From: Isoetes taiwanensis | Taxonomy: Eukaryota > Streptophyta > Lycopodiopsida > Isoetales > Isoetaceae | Length of the DNA stretch: 64,000 bases | NCBI GenBank assembly: GCA_021234155.1 | Contig: JAJEKV010000003.1 | Location: 21,622,386 to 21,686,385 of the forward strand | Reading direction: 5' to 3' | Shown here: positions 32,423 through 44,450 of the stretch, in pieces | Position numbering within the stretch: position 1 is the first letter of the stretch | How the letters are laid out: every line of letters begins with the position of its first letter | Made by a program: the position numbers and the translations under genes | The notes under the pieces: generated by a model | The model's database searches: none | The model's input: the letters and a program-made list of their open reading frames with translations, nothing else | Told to the model about the DNA's origin: nothing

Positions 32423-34851
32423 ATGGTGGAGGAGTCGATTAACGTCGAAATCAGCCTAAATACGTCGATTAACGAGAACTGGAATGGGGGAATAGAAGAA
32501 AACTCGGCCTGGAAATTGCCCGACTGCTTCAAAGATATCGCTGGGATTGAATCTGACCAAGAGGTTCAATCCCCGAACAAGAAGAAATTAAGGGCAGAAG
32601 CAAGAGCTAAAGGAGCTTCGCCACAGAAGGTTAACCCTGCTGCCATGCCCGAGGGTTCAGTCGATGGTCAATGGGAAGGAAATGCAGATGTGGAACAAAA
32701 TGCCCAAAATGCAGATGAGGATGAGGGCCCGAAAAGTAATATTGAATGCTTCAACGTGAATCCAAGTGAGGAACTGGCATCAACTCAGGATTTTTTGAAG
32801 GATTACAGGTATGATCAGCTCAGTCAAAAATGGCGTTGCCAAGTCGGTGACTGCAGCAAAACCTACAGCAGGATGGTGGAACTGGAGAATCACAGGTTCC
32901 TGGTGCATGAGTTATGGGAAAATTTCAGGGTTCCAGATGCGCCAAGGGGTCGAATTCCCAAGAATAAGGCTGAGGTGAGGGTTAGAGATTATGGGAAGAT
33001 TAGGATCCAGAGATCTCTTGATCCTGACTTCAAATTCAGCCACAATCTGACTAGAAAACTTCAGAGGGCAAGGGCAGCAGCAGAGCGTATGGCAGATGGC
33101 CAAATCGCCCTCGGCCTTCTTGATGACACGGCCCGAAACGAGTTTATAAACCTGCAGGTGCGGAGAAAGGAGGCCACAGAACGTGAATTGCAGGAAGAGC
33201 GGCTAACGGAGATCAAGGCAAGGATTAGGAGCCAGCATGGCAATTTGGAAGATAAGGTTTTGTTTGGTGATTTGAGCTCTGAACAGCGCCAATTGGACGA
33301 TGATGATGTGAATGCGGGAGGTAGAGGCTGCGAAGACACGTGAATTTAGTTCCCCTCCTCCCAAAACCCCAAATTCGAACACCCCAAGAAAGCGGACCTT
33401 TGTGCAGGCCCGGAGGGATGCAGATCAGATGGCTCCAAACCATATTGTGCATGAAGAATCAGAGGATGAGCCTGCAACTGCAGATGAATTGGCTCCCCCG
33501 CCCCCGAGCAAGATAAAAATGTATTATTTGTATGTGCTGGACCCTTACTTCATTGAAGCTCTAATATCATATGACAAAGGGATTAGAAGGGAGCTTTGGC
33601 AGTTTAAATTTTCTCTAAATTATCTAATTGTGGTCCAAAGTCCTCTGTTGAAGGTGGGCAGCAAATCATCCGATGTTGAATTCCACATCTCTGAGGCAGA
33701 GGCCCTCAAATTCTCCACTATTCCAGGTGCCCTCGGTTGTGAGGATTCTGAGATCGATGCCGACTGCTTAGCTTATTTACTGTAAGTGTGTTGTCCTTGT
33801 TTTTATTTCTTGCATGGTAAACTAAATTCAGTGGCTCAGGGTTCTTGCACACTCAATTCCGGCCCAAAAACGTTGTCACCATGTCCTCCTGCACCCTGCT
33901 GCTTTTGGTCTGTTCCTAAATGGTTCAAAACCAGGGCTGTGTGCTGCCTACGACTAGTTTGTGAAGCTAATTCCAGGGTCCCCGTTTGGTAAGGCAAATT
34001 GGAAAATCCAGTATGCACAGTTCTACTACATCCCGATTAACGCAAGGTAATTTGGGATTGGGACTCCGAATTCTTTATTGCATTGCTAGTTATAGTTTGA
34101 ACTTATTGCAGCTAGTGTTTTGCAGTGGCCATTGGAGCCTGTTCATTTTGGTAGCTGATCCTTTGGCATGCCAGAAGCTGAAGAAGCCCTCTTGCATACT
34201 GCATTTCGATTCCTATGAACCCCTCCATGCTTCAGTCCGAGGGTTCATCACCTTGTGAGTGTGCCTTTTGCCAATTTCAATCTATTCAATCTATGTTTTC
34301 AATGTTGTATTCTAATGACTTGACTTGCAGGTTCTTAAGTGATGTATTCATGAGGTGGAAGCATGAGGCATCAGCATTGCATAACGCACCTTGTATTTCG
34401 ATGGAAGCTCCACAACAGCACAACAACCAGGACTGTGGCATCTATGTTATTGGTTATGTTCAGAAATTCATCAGAGAGATGTACAGCAAGGAGAATGATG
34501 TGAGTGATAATAGTCTTGTTTTTGTTTAGTGAGATTATTATGGATTTCCCACTTACAATCTACTGACTCCAGATGGTGATTAACCGGGACTGGTTTGCCA
34601 AAGATGACTTGGACAATTTGAGGGCTGGCTTTAAGTTGATGCTGCAGAAGTTAAGTGACTGTGTCACTGCTGGAAAATCAACTTTCTACTTGCCCGAAAC
34701 TAGCAACTACTTTTCTCGGGTGGTGACCCTGTTGATGCTGAATGGTCTCTTATTTGAACTCCCTCACGTGATTGAAGAAAATGGTTCCTTGTTCAGAACA
34801 TGTAAATTGTCCCCTCTGTTTGAAATTGTGAATCCAAATCACACTTGTTAG
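32423..34851 (+). CDS. C2H2 zinc finger / Ulp1-like (C48) cysteine protease of the MULE
   Basis: The first frame (32423-33343) is acidic and then has one C2H2 finger (WRCQVGDCSKTYSRMVELENH then RFLVH) and a long helical Arg/Glu-rich region. The frame 33312-33785 continues; a small intron or a frameshift near 33310-33415 is needed. Later exons are 33977-34047 (FYYIPIN), 34126-34256, 34331-34499 and 34573-34851. The protease core is visible: GHWSLFI (His), LHFDSY (Asp), then NNQDCGIYVIGY (Gln and catalytic Cys). Ulp1 enzymes cleave SUMO. The splice from 33781 into the IPIN exon does not keep phase, so the model is incomplete there. The protease may be functional. Confidence 0.75.
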
Positions 34852-34979
34852 TGGTTAATTGAAGTGGTAATTTGCTTCCCTTTTCACTTCTCTCCTTGCT
34901 TACTCTTCAGTTTTCAATTTGGATCCACTGTTAGTCATTGCAAAACACTGAAACCATTCAATCATTTCACAACCATTGA

Positions 34980-35194
34980 AACAGGATCCCCAAATTTGAA
35001 CACCTCCGGGATCCCCAAATTTGAACACCTCCGGGATCCCCAGTTCGCGGAGGGGAGAAATTTAAAATAAAACCTTCGACTCTTAGAGAAACAAAAATAA
35101 AAAAAGATTCCGTCCGCTAGATGGTGATCCCGGAGGACGGCATCGCCAAATGGTGATCCCGGAGGACGGGATCACCATGCAACCTCCGGGAGAA

Positions 35195-35233
<39 letters not shown>

Positions 35234-35830
35234 AATCCTTAAAGAACAAAAATAAAAAAGAAATCCGTCCGCCAGATGGTGATCCTGGAGGACGGCATCG
35301 CCAGATGGTGATCCCGGAGGACGGAATCGCCTGCATGGTGATCCCGGAGGACGGGATCACCTCCATGCGCCTCCATGGGATGGGATCACCATGGAGGTGA
35401 TCCCGTCCTCCGGGATCACCATGCAGCCTCCGGGAGAAATTTAAAAAAAAAAGGGGACCCTTAGAGAACAAAAATAAAAAAAGATTACGTCCGCCTGATG
35501 GTGATCCCGGAGGACGGCATTGCCCGCTTGGTGATCCCGAAGGCGGGGATCACTAAGCCCGCGATGTCGTCCTCCGGGATCCCCAGCTCGCAGACGGGAC
35601 AAATTTAAAAACCCGACCTTAGATCCTTAAAGAAAAAAAATAAAAAAAATATTACGTCTGCCTGATGGTGATCCCGGAGGACGGCATCGTCCGCATGGTG
35701 ATCCCGGAGGCGGGGATCGCCATGCCCGCGATGCCCTCCTCCAGGATCCCCAGCTCGCGGACGGGACAAATTTAAAAACCCGACCTTAGACCCTTAGAGA
35801 AATTTATCGTCAACGGGATATGCTCCTCCG
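34980..35830. repeat. MULE internal GC-rich repeat block
   Basis: Between the two convergent genes lie 4-5 units of about 150-210 bp. Each contains TTAGAGAAC.AAAATAAAAAAAG, CGTCCGCC.GATGGTGATCC and CGGAGGACGGCATCGCC, often followed by the reverse form GGGATCACC. A run of about 40 A interrupts the block at 35190-35230. The GGTGATCCCGGAGG core is shared with both TIRs. Confidence 0.88.
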
Positions 35831-35951
35831 GAATCACCGGATAGACACTTCACCATTACATTACATTTAAACATTACACTTAGTGATATGCATTGAAAGA
35901 TTGAGAAATACAAGTTCTGAAACTCATGTTTCAGCCCCCAAAATTTGGGAA

Positions 35952-38943
35952 TCAGGGCGACTTGTATAAAGCCTCCATCTCAACTTCCTTCCAACTCTTC
36001 CTTGCTTTCTTCACCTTACGTTTTCCAAGTTCTATCACAGGCTTGAGCCGTGACAAGCTAGTACCACAGTTCACCTCCAAGGTAAGCTCAGGTAGACTTG
36101 ATATATTAGTGCTCGTGCCGGCTATGTCATCCATCTTCTCAAGTCTAAAGTCGAGCTGCCTCGTGAGAGAATCAGTTGCAACTAAAATGTTAGGATCTTT
36201 TCCAGCCCTAGACATCACTCTAGCAATTACTGCCTCCAAGGAGGCCTGAGTCTTCTTCAAGTCCACTTGACTGCTTGTTTGCAAGGGAGACTCTTCTCCT
36301 AGGCATACTACCTCAAGCACCTCGGATCCATGGTCGCCACAACTCTCTTGCACGGCTTCGTATGGCTTCAGGTGGTCCATGCCCACACCTATTGTCCCAT
36401 ATTGGGAACCCAACACCTGTAAGAGATCTTGATCCCTGTAATTGCCAAGCATTTGCATAACTTTTACCTGATGCTTACATAGATTACCCTTAGCTCCCCA
36501 AAGGCAATCACAACATGCCCAATTCTTGTGTGCTCCAGCAACAAAATATGGGCCCTGTCCAAGAGTGCGCTCGCTTTGCACTTCAGCCTCGCCCTCCTCA
36601 AAGTTGGTAAATGTGACTTGTTCGTCGGCAATATTCCGAGCGCCTCTAATTGCACACTCTAGTATTTGTTCCTGTGAGGTGTTTACTACAAATCCATGTT
36701 CCTTCATAGACCTAGAAAATAGCTATATAACAATCATTTGAAGGTAAATTAGACTAGGTAGTGGTATATAAATGTTACCTCATGTAAGCCATGTCTGTCT
36801 CCACATTGTTTGTGAGAATGTAGAGCAACCAGTCAATTCTCCTGCCTCGAAGTGCACGTTTACATATGCCTAGGCGCAACTTAAGGGCAGCATGCCATGC
36901 CTCTATGGCAGCATTGGTCTTTTGATTGGAGTGCATGTACATTCTTGTAGCCAATACCCATTCACAGATGTTCTTAGTCCACTCCTTACTCATGTAGGCT
37001 GACAATTTAGGGTATTGAGGATACTTCCTCACCAACTCTTCCAACCTCTTGATGGCCTCTTTCCTAACAGCTTCCCTGTACTCCTCACCATACTCATTGT
37101 CCCCTACAGGACCCTCTGTCTTGTACATTATATTCCCTAGCTCCTTGAACATTTCATTTCTATGCACCTTACTCCTTACATTTTTACGTAACCACTTAAT
37201 CCAGGCTCTTCTCACATGCCAAATGCATATTTGCACATGCACGTTTGAGAAAACCTACAAGTGCAGAATGTCAGTCCATAGTGTTAGAAAGTATGCAAGA
37301 AAGGTATAAGAAAGGGGAAGGGTGATAAATTGCCTGGGAACTTACATTTTTTACGGCCTTGATTTCAGCATCAGCATCGTCAGTAATGATGCAAAAAGGG
37401 TGCCAATCTGGATCATCCAGGCATAGTGAATCCTTTAGTGCTTTCAACCACTTAGTTATAGCCCTAGTTTTTTGAGAATTGGTTATGACATATGCCAATG
37501 GCAAGCCATTGCAATGGTCATCGAAAGCAATGAGTGTAAAAAGATAGTACCTACATAACAGAAACCAATAGCTCTCATTGGATCTAGAATTGAAATGCTA
37601 TAGCCATTTTAAATGGACTATGGAAAAGATCTAGAATGGAAATGAACCCAAAGTAGTGTACCTCTTATCATTAGTTTTGAAGGTTGCATCCATGCAAATG
37701 GCCCTATTCCTTCCAAACTTCACCATTGCCTCTCTCTGGATTGGAGTCATCACTCCCAATTGGAACGTGTCACCATGTTCATAGAAGAACACGGACTCTA
37801 GATGTTGTTGCACCCACATGTTGATGCTAGTGGGAAGGTCTTCATGTAGCTTCCAAGTGTTTCTAACAACACTCTTCTCAATGTTGTAAACATCCCGGAT
37901 CTTCAGCACGTCATCCCTACACATACTATCCTTGCCATGCACATCGAGTTTAAATCTCCACCTCTTCTGGTGCATGTTCATAGCACTTCGTGGGGTGTGC
38001 CAATGCACGAGCTTTTCTCTAACCCATTCCCTCAATTCCTGAGAGATCCACGGTGCTAGCTTGAATCTGATACCTTTCTCTACGTCAACAAATTTACCAT
38101 GGGAAGACTCACCTTGGAGATTTCTATGCTCAAACCCATAATAAGTAACTTGCGAGCAATCTGGGAGAAGGTAGAGTTGCCTAATGGTAAAATGGCATTG
38201 GCAGCCCCTACGCACACTCTCTCCCCTCTCAACTCTTTTCCTGCGTGTGCCAGGTTGACGTGATCCATCAGCAACCACGTGAGTGTTCAAAGTCTTGTCC
38301 TGGGGACCATATGTGCACCAATACCTGTTTTGAGTGTTCAAAATTAGTGCATGAAAGTAGTGCATGTACATGTTTTCTACTACAGAAACAACACAAGTAA
38401 ACTAGAGGATAGGGTTTTAGAAATACATACCTCTTCATAGTCAAATAAGAATCCCTGGTTGGCCTCCTTAGCACCCTCTTGGGATTGGAACTCCTTAAGT
38501 AGAAACTGCACGGTGCCACACAATTTCTTTGCTCTCCAAGAATGAAGTCTTCAATCCGGTTTGTTGGGAAGTAGCAGGTCCAGACAAGCATTTCTCCACC
38601 TCCATGTACAGAAGGAACTTGGTGCTCTTCGAGAAACCAGTGTAGGTTGCTGTGGTCGAAAATGCCATTAGGGGGTGACTCCACATGTATTTCAGCACGC
38701 AGCTGGGAATGGCGAGAAAGGGAGCTCAGATATACGTTTCTTACCTCCTAAAAATAATCTTAAGCAGATGAATACCTGTGCTCTCTTCTCCTCCAGCCCC
38801 CAAACGTCCATAGCTGCCAGGCCGCTTCGAACATCCGTCTGTGCATGCAGCAGCGCAGAGAAATTCTGGAAGACAAAAGTGGGATCTCGGAGGGTGGTTT
38901 CCAACATCCCAGGTGTCCAGATCTCAATGGTTGGTCCGTGCAT
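35952..38943 (-). CDS. MULE transposase (MURA/FAR1-like, DDE)
   Basis: Inferred exons (minus): 38943-38776, 38702-38431, 38324-37662, 37550-37346, 37254-36779 and 36711-35952. All introns are GT-AG and the phases agree, giving 847 residues with no stop. Landmarks: an N-terminal DNA-binding-like region, CMDATFKTND (first catalytic Asp), FCIITDDADAEIKAV (second Asp), CIWHVRRAW (the C-x2-H motif), KTNAAIEAWHAALK (Glu region), and a C-terminal SWIM zinc finger CCDCLWGAKGNLCKH. The enzyme cuts and joins element ends. The intact frame contrasts with all other elements in the window and suggests recent activity. The short first exon is the least certain part. Confidence 0.9.
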
Positions 38944-38949
38944 GGGCTG

Positions 38950-39300
38950 ACATGTACAAAATTGGCCGCTCGATCAGTCCACAGCCGCTGGCCACCGTCG
39001 ATTTTCAGGCATAAAGTCGTGGGGATCCCAGAGGGGGGGATCGCCCCTGCTCTCGGCCACGCAGTGGTGATCCCAGAGGACGTTTTCACCGAAATGTCCT
39101 CGCGGGGATCCCGGAGGGTAGCATATTCCCCGGCCCCCCATATCGGCCATGGTGGTGATCCCGGAGGCCGGGATAACCTGGCGTATATCGGGCGGCCGAT
39201 ATCGGCCGAGCGATGGTGATCCCGGAGGAAGGGATCACACCCGTCGGATTCGGGGATCCCGGAGGAGGGATCCACCATGGCTGATACAGGCGCATCGGGC
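38950..39300. repeat. MULE right subterminal GGTGATCCCGGAGG repeats
   Basis: About six degenerate copies of GTGATCCCGGAGG..GGATCAC lie between the transposase 5' end and the right TIR. Nothing comparable separates the left TIR from the protease gene. Confidence 0.8.
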
Positions 39301-39577
39301 ATGGCATGGGGATTCCGGAGGCCAGGATCACGTGTTGGTGATTCCGGATGGCGGGATCACTGCGTACGTTTTATGGTGATACCGGAGGCGGGAACACCAC
39401 GGACGGCCCGGATGTGGCGCGGAAGCGGACGGCCGAGATTGGTGCAGGGCCCCTCACGTGCGCTAGTACGGTGAAATGGAAGGGCCTGTAACGGGTTCCG
39501 TCGAGCCCTGGTGGCGATACCAGAGGCCGGTATTTTTACCTCCGGGATCCCCGAAACCAGGGTAAGACTATCCTCAG
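39301..39577. repeat. MULE right terminal inverted repeat
   Basis: Reverse complement of 32080-32359. It ends GGGATCCCCGAAACCAGGGT followed by AAGACTATCCTCAG. Confidence 0.93.
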
Positions 39578-39778
39578 GGTGCCCTTCTTTCACCCATTCC
39601 CCTTCAATGGCCCACTTTTTGCCCATTAATATACCACTTTTCGCCCCTTGATAGTTCACTTTTGCCCTTTAATAGCCCACCTTTGCCCTTCAATAGCCCA
39701 CCTTAAAAACTATTAAAAATTGAACTAAATGCATGGTCTATTGATGGCCACCTATGGTCCAATAAAGGTCAATTGTGA

Positions 39779-40168
39779 GTATTTAGTGGTCCATTGAAGG
39801 GCATTTGGGAGTCTATTGGTGTCAAAATTAACATATAACTTAAAATCTTTATAGCAACCTTCCAATTTAATGAAACAATTCGTGCTTAGTATCAATTGAA
39901 GGCTAAACTTTGAAATTTCATAATGTTGTTTCAAAATAAGAGATTCAAAAAAAAAAAAGTCATAATAAAAAAAAACTTTATTATGACTTTTTTTTTTTGA
40001 ATCTCTTATTTTGAAACAACATTATGAAATTTCAAAGTTTAGCCTTCAATGGATATTAAGCACGAGTCGTCTTTAAATTGGAAGGTTGTATGATAATTTT
40101 GACACCAATAGACCCCCAAATGCCCTTCAATGGACCACCAAAAGCCCTTCAATGGACCACTAAATTAT
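39779..40168. mobile_element. foldback / MITE-like long inverted repeat
   Basis: Two arms of about 180 bp face each other around the centre AAAGTCATAATAAA...TTTATTATGACTTT near 39970. The outer ends are ATTTAGTGGTCCATTGAAGG and its complement. The arms are nearly identical apart from a ~20-bp block (39840-39860) missing from the right arm and a duplicated CCTTCAATGGACCAC on the right. A single strand would fold into one long hairpin. No coding content. Confidence 0.9.
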
Positions 40169-40540
40169 GGGCATCCTTCCCTAATCTTTTCTAGGAACAC
40201 AAGGCCAATATTAGAGCGCCAGGCTCTTGTTCCAAGCGTCACTTTTATTTAGGTATCACTGTCATGTCTTTATCTTTATGAGTTGTTGATTCATGATGTT
40301 GTATAAATAGAGTTGTATAGGAATTGTTGCATGCACCTTGAGTGTGTCACGAAGTTAATGAGCGCAATGGTTGGTAAAGCTTTGGAGATGAGACATACTA
40401 ACTTATAGTATATGCCTGTTGCATCTGAAGAAGGTATTTTTTGGGTTGCCCCTAGGGGGCAAACCCTCGTTTATGTGGGTTTATGACATATCCAAGTATA
40501 TGCCAGCATATGCTTAGAATATGCTGGTGACTGCTCCAAA

Positions 40541-40879
40541 TTGGCTGTTGCCAGTAAACTGGCGGTCAGCCATGTTGCCGCCCGAATCCCCTTCAGGACT
40601 CCGGCTTCGGCTATGGCTATGCCTCTCGCCGTGTTGCTCTTCTTTTTGCTTGCAGTGGCGAGTAGTAAAAGTCATGTGTGTTCGTCAATTAGTTCTCCTT
40701 CTTCAACTAAGAAGAGGACCAGTGCTCCATCAATGCAGGTACCTCGTTGCCAAATAGAAGGTTGCCAGACTGATCTTTCTACTGCCAAGGATTATCATCG
40801 CCGTCATAAGGTTTGCGCCATCCATTCCAAGGCTCCCAAGGTCATGGCTGCTAGTTTAGAGCTTTTGGATGTCCGGTGA
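40541..40879 (+). pseudogene. truncated SBP-box (SQUAMOSA promoter-binding-like) gene
   Basis: The 112-codon frame ends with PRCQIEGCQTDLSTAKDYHR then RHKVCAIHSKAPKVMAA, the first zinc-binding half of the SBP domain (Cys-Cys-Cys-His). It then diverges and stops before the second zinc site (RFCQQCSRFH) and nuclear-localisation part. SBP proteins bind GTAC cores. Half a domain cannot fold normally, so this is a fragment or an exon with a missing partner. The preceding ~75 residues look non-homologous. Confidence 0.85.
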
Positions 40880-41189
40880 TCCCCTCTGGTAGCAGCTTTA
40901 TGCCAAGCCGTAGGTCGTTCTATCCGGCCCTGCCATAGTTTTTTTAAGCCTGGGGTTCTGGTGTTCTGGGAGCTGAGATTGTGCTTTGGTTCTTGCAACA
41001 AACAAGTTTCTTGCCTGCGATTTGCTCTGCGAACAACTAAAACAGCAACAACACGTTCCTTCAAGCGTTTGAGTTCTCGCAATGACAAGTTCCTTCAAGC
41101 AGAGGACAATGATAATCTAGGTTGTATCTAGTTCCTTTCTCTATTATCCTCTTTCCATTTTAATCGAAATATGTTGCATTCTCTGAAGA
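40880..41189. other. unassigned
   Basis: No recognisable continuation of the SBP domain and no other gene. The convergent phospholipase pseudogene ends to the right. Confidence 0.4.
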
Positions 41190-42699
41190 TTATGGCAAAT
41201 CAAATAGAAGCATCGCACCTAGATCATGAGTAAATTGTGTTAGTTTTATCTTGTGCGCAACTAATAAGGATGGAGAATTTCCACTTGATTTGGTCGATAA
41301 ACTATCTCTTAGATCTGCCATTCTATAAAGCAAGGTCTCTGTCCGTGCTTGAACAGAACCCTTTTCCAAATCCAAGGTACCCATCTAGCAGATGCAAATG
41401 AGCTTCCAAGTTATGGTGACAGACAGGGTTCAATGTGGGCTGTAGATATTCCGACATATCAGAGCTCAGCACAAACTCTGTGCCAACATGAGAATATATC
41501 CATGGCAGGTTATCCACAAAATTTCGAAGCATCTTGAAGTTTTCGTTGAATAATAACCCTGGCAGTTTGGGTACTATATCTTTCTCATTAACTATTCTTA
41601 ATGTCTTGACCTGTAGATCTTCACATTTCTTCTTAAAGGCTTTGTTCCCAACTCTTGGAGCAGAGAAGGAGATAACAGACAGAGGTATTTTCTTCTGCTC
41701 ATCTCTTTTATTGCAAGGGCGAAAGAGGGGCTCTAGATGGTCTCCATCTTCATGATGTTTGCAGGGACTGCCTGAGACATTTTTACACTTGCTTGTCAAT
41801 TCGAATTTAGCTATGTCATAAGCACTTAACAGAGCTAGAGCACCTCCAAGACTGTGCCCTGTTACTGTTATGCTAATCTCTTCACCCTTATACATGTTGA
41901 TCAGTCTTTGCAGCTCCAATAGCAATTGCTCTCTAGCACTCTGCTTGTTATAGCTGGACTGACTATTCTTGGTTGTGTAAAGGTGTAAAAATCCACTCTC
42001 TACTTTCATACGAGGATACTTCAGCCCTAAAGGGCATAAAAATCTTTGATAGTTTCTAGCCACTCTAACTCTGTAACGATGCCCCACCAAGCAACCACAA
42101 TATCTCTCCTGCCAAGCCTTTTAATCTCTTCTTTAGAGTTACATACTGCTACATATCCCATCTAGTTAGAGTACTTGCACCATGGATCACTGCTTTCTTT
42201 TGGCATAGCAAAATACCCATTTAGGTCTGACTTCGAAGTTGCATACAGATATTTTGTAACTTCATAACCTGTATTTGGCAAGCCAACCTGCTCAAAAAGC
42301 CTGCTCTTGTTGTACTTACGACTTCCGCGGGGTTTTGAATGGGCATCATAGTCAAAAGCATCATAGCAGACTTGAGCAAATTCTCCATATCTTATCAACT
42401 CAGATCTAAGTGGGGATCCAAGGGATGAAGAAGCCCTTCCCAGTCATTAGATCCTTGAATCACTCTCCATTTCTTATGCAAACCTACTTCAATATCCTCA
42501 TGCTGTTGTAAATTTTGTATGTTGCTAAATTCTTGCAAAGGTCGATGTGAGCTTCTAATCTGGGAGCTTGAGCATGTGTTTTATTAGGAAATGAAAATAC
42601 TGCAAAGTACTGGGGTGTTTGAAGATTGGTGTAAGACACGAAGGAAGAAGAAGATGAATATGGCAGTTCAGGTAGCCTCAAAGACTTGGATGAAAGCAT
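41190..42699 (-). pseudogene. phospholipase A1-I (DAD1-like, class 3 lipase) pseudogene
   Basis: The minus strand carries the whole family outline. There is a Ser-rich possible plastid-targeting start (42699). Then come WRVIQGSNDWEGLLHPLDP and IRYGEFAQVCYDAFDYD (42398-42162), [20 protein letters not shown] (about 42160), ESGFLHLYT, and the lipase nucleophile motif ITVTGHSLGGALA. Later, VISFSAPRVGNKAF and VPKLPG lead to the SHVGTEF and HNLEAHLHLLDGY (His) region. The frame changes at about 42484, 42410, 42090-42160 and 41330, so it cannot encode one protein. Intact relatives release fatty acids from chloroplast lipids, for example for jasmonate synthesis. Confidence 0.9.
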
Positions 42700-42835
42700 T
42701 TTGAATATCTAGCACAATAACAGGGGTTCTTTTTTGTGTTTTTGTACGTTTTTCACTAAGGTTTTCCTATGATTTCGTGATGTATTCAAATGGATGTACT
42801 AATGCGTACATCTAGAGTGCACCATTTCTGAGCCA

Positions 42836-42972
42836 TTGATTTTAGCCTTTTTTTTTTCCAATGGTCAACAACCAATGGCTCACAACAAAAGCCCTTTTTT
42901 TGTGCGTGTGGTGCATAATGGGCACATGAAGGGCTATTGATTTTAGCCTTTTTTTTCAATGGTCAACAACTG
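42836..42972. repeat. direct repeat, period 101 bp
   Basis: ATTGATTTTAGCC plus a T-run and CAATGGTCAACAAC occurs at 42835-42872 and again at 42936-42970. Confidence 0.75.
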
Positions 42973-44214
42973 CAACATGGAAGGTACACATGCCAAAGCT
43001 TCTTCAAGTTGCCAACATGTGCACAATAGATGGCCTTTTGAAGAGGTCGACCATGTTGGAGGTAAGGAAATTGAGAGCCAACGGTTAGCTTCAGAAGGCG
43101 CCATTTCTCAGTATCTGCAATGTTGTATATGAGGTAATATCCATTGAGTCAGTCAAATTTTTATTAGGTGCATAATTTATATCTTATGCCTACTAAGATG
43201 TATATATGCCCCTTCCTATTATAGGCCCAAAAAAGCTTTCATATTTCACATGTTGCATTCGAGGACCTTCTATTCTTGAATACAAACATTTAAATGCAGT
43301 CATCTATGTAAGAAAGAAACAAATGATGCATATTTGCAAAGAAAAAAAAACAGCATATGTGTTGCTTTGAAGGAAAGACATGGTTTACATAATTTAGGCC
43401 AGGGCTAATCCTACTGAGTCTAATTTGGCCTTGGGTTGCAGGAAATGAATATTACCTGACATATCAATACATCCCCAGCCAGCAATGTAAGGAGATGTAG
43501 AAAAATTACAGAGCATTACAAGCTAATCGATGTTGTTGATACGATAACCTGCCTATGAATTACATACACGTTAGAACTATATTATCAAGCACATGCCTAA
43601 CTTTCAACAATTCTGCACTGTATTATTTATAAAATGCAAATTGGAATCAGAATCATTGGGTGTCTTTTATCCCCCAAGCAACATGTAAGAATCACTTTTG
43701 TTTTCACCCATTTATGTTGATTATAAAACTTTATCATGGGCATCATGAGTAGCTTATAATTCAATGGAATCTCTTATGGTCTAATTGACATTGTTGCTAT
43801 TAATCTTTAAACCTATGTTATGATTTGCCTAGCCATTTTATTATAAAACCATTGAAGATGGCCCCCAACTCTATGACGCAACCTTTATCACACAATACCT
43901 AATGTCAAAGTAAACAACTAATTTTTTTTTAAGGTAAACAACTCGTAAGTAAACAACAGCAGAGCTTCTTACAGAGCTTTCTACAGGACTTCTTGCAGAG
44001 CTTCTGGATCTTCTTGCAGAGATACACACCTAGCAAACCGTTGTCACCAATATACACACTTAGCAAAACTTTATGTTACAAAGCTTCTTGTTGCCATAAA
44101 TATTTTTGAGCAAAGCTTACATTGGCTTTAAAAGGCATCAAAACACATCCACTTTAAGTGCATCAGCGACCAGGCCTGTGGGTTCTCCGGCGTGAGCAAA
44201 TAGTTCCATTTTGG

Positions 44215-44450
44215 AAATGAACTTCATATTCTTTGCCATAGCTAGCAAGGACATCTGCAGCAGCTATATCCAAGGCCAGATCTCAAGGCCATAGCCAGGA
44301 CTTTCCGAAATGAACTCCATATTTTTCGCCATAGCTAAGGGCCAGATTTCATTGCCATAGCCACATGGCTTCATTTTAGGGACATCTGCAGTGGCCATAG
44401 CCAAGGTCGGATCTGAATGCCATAGCCAGGGCTTTGCATCTCAAGGATTT
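44215..44450. repeat. degenerate GCCATAGCCA repeats
   Basis: The phrases GCCATAGCCA, GACATCTGCAG and CCAGAT(C/T)TCA recur several times over 235 bp in irregular order, a decayed tandem array. Confidence 0.6.

Larger units (their letters stand above)
32080..39577. mobile_element. autonomous Mutator-like element with Ulp1-type protease gene (7.5 kb)
   Basis: Terminal inverted repeats of about 280 bp enclose two convergent genes. A MURA-type transposase (minus, 35952-38943) is free of stops across six exons. A C2H2/Ulp1-like cysteine protease gene (plus, 32423-34851) faces it. The middle and right subterminal parts are full of GGTGATCCCGGAGG repeats. Pairing MULE transposase with a captured Ulp1-like protease is known in plants (Kaonashi-type MULEs). 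I could not find the expected 9-bp target duplication. The termini also show paired CT.AGGATA/TATCCT.AG extensions that make the exact end uncertain. Confidence 0.92.
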
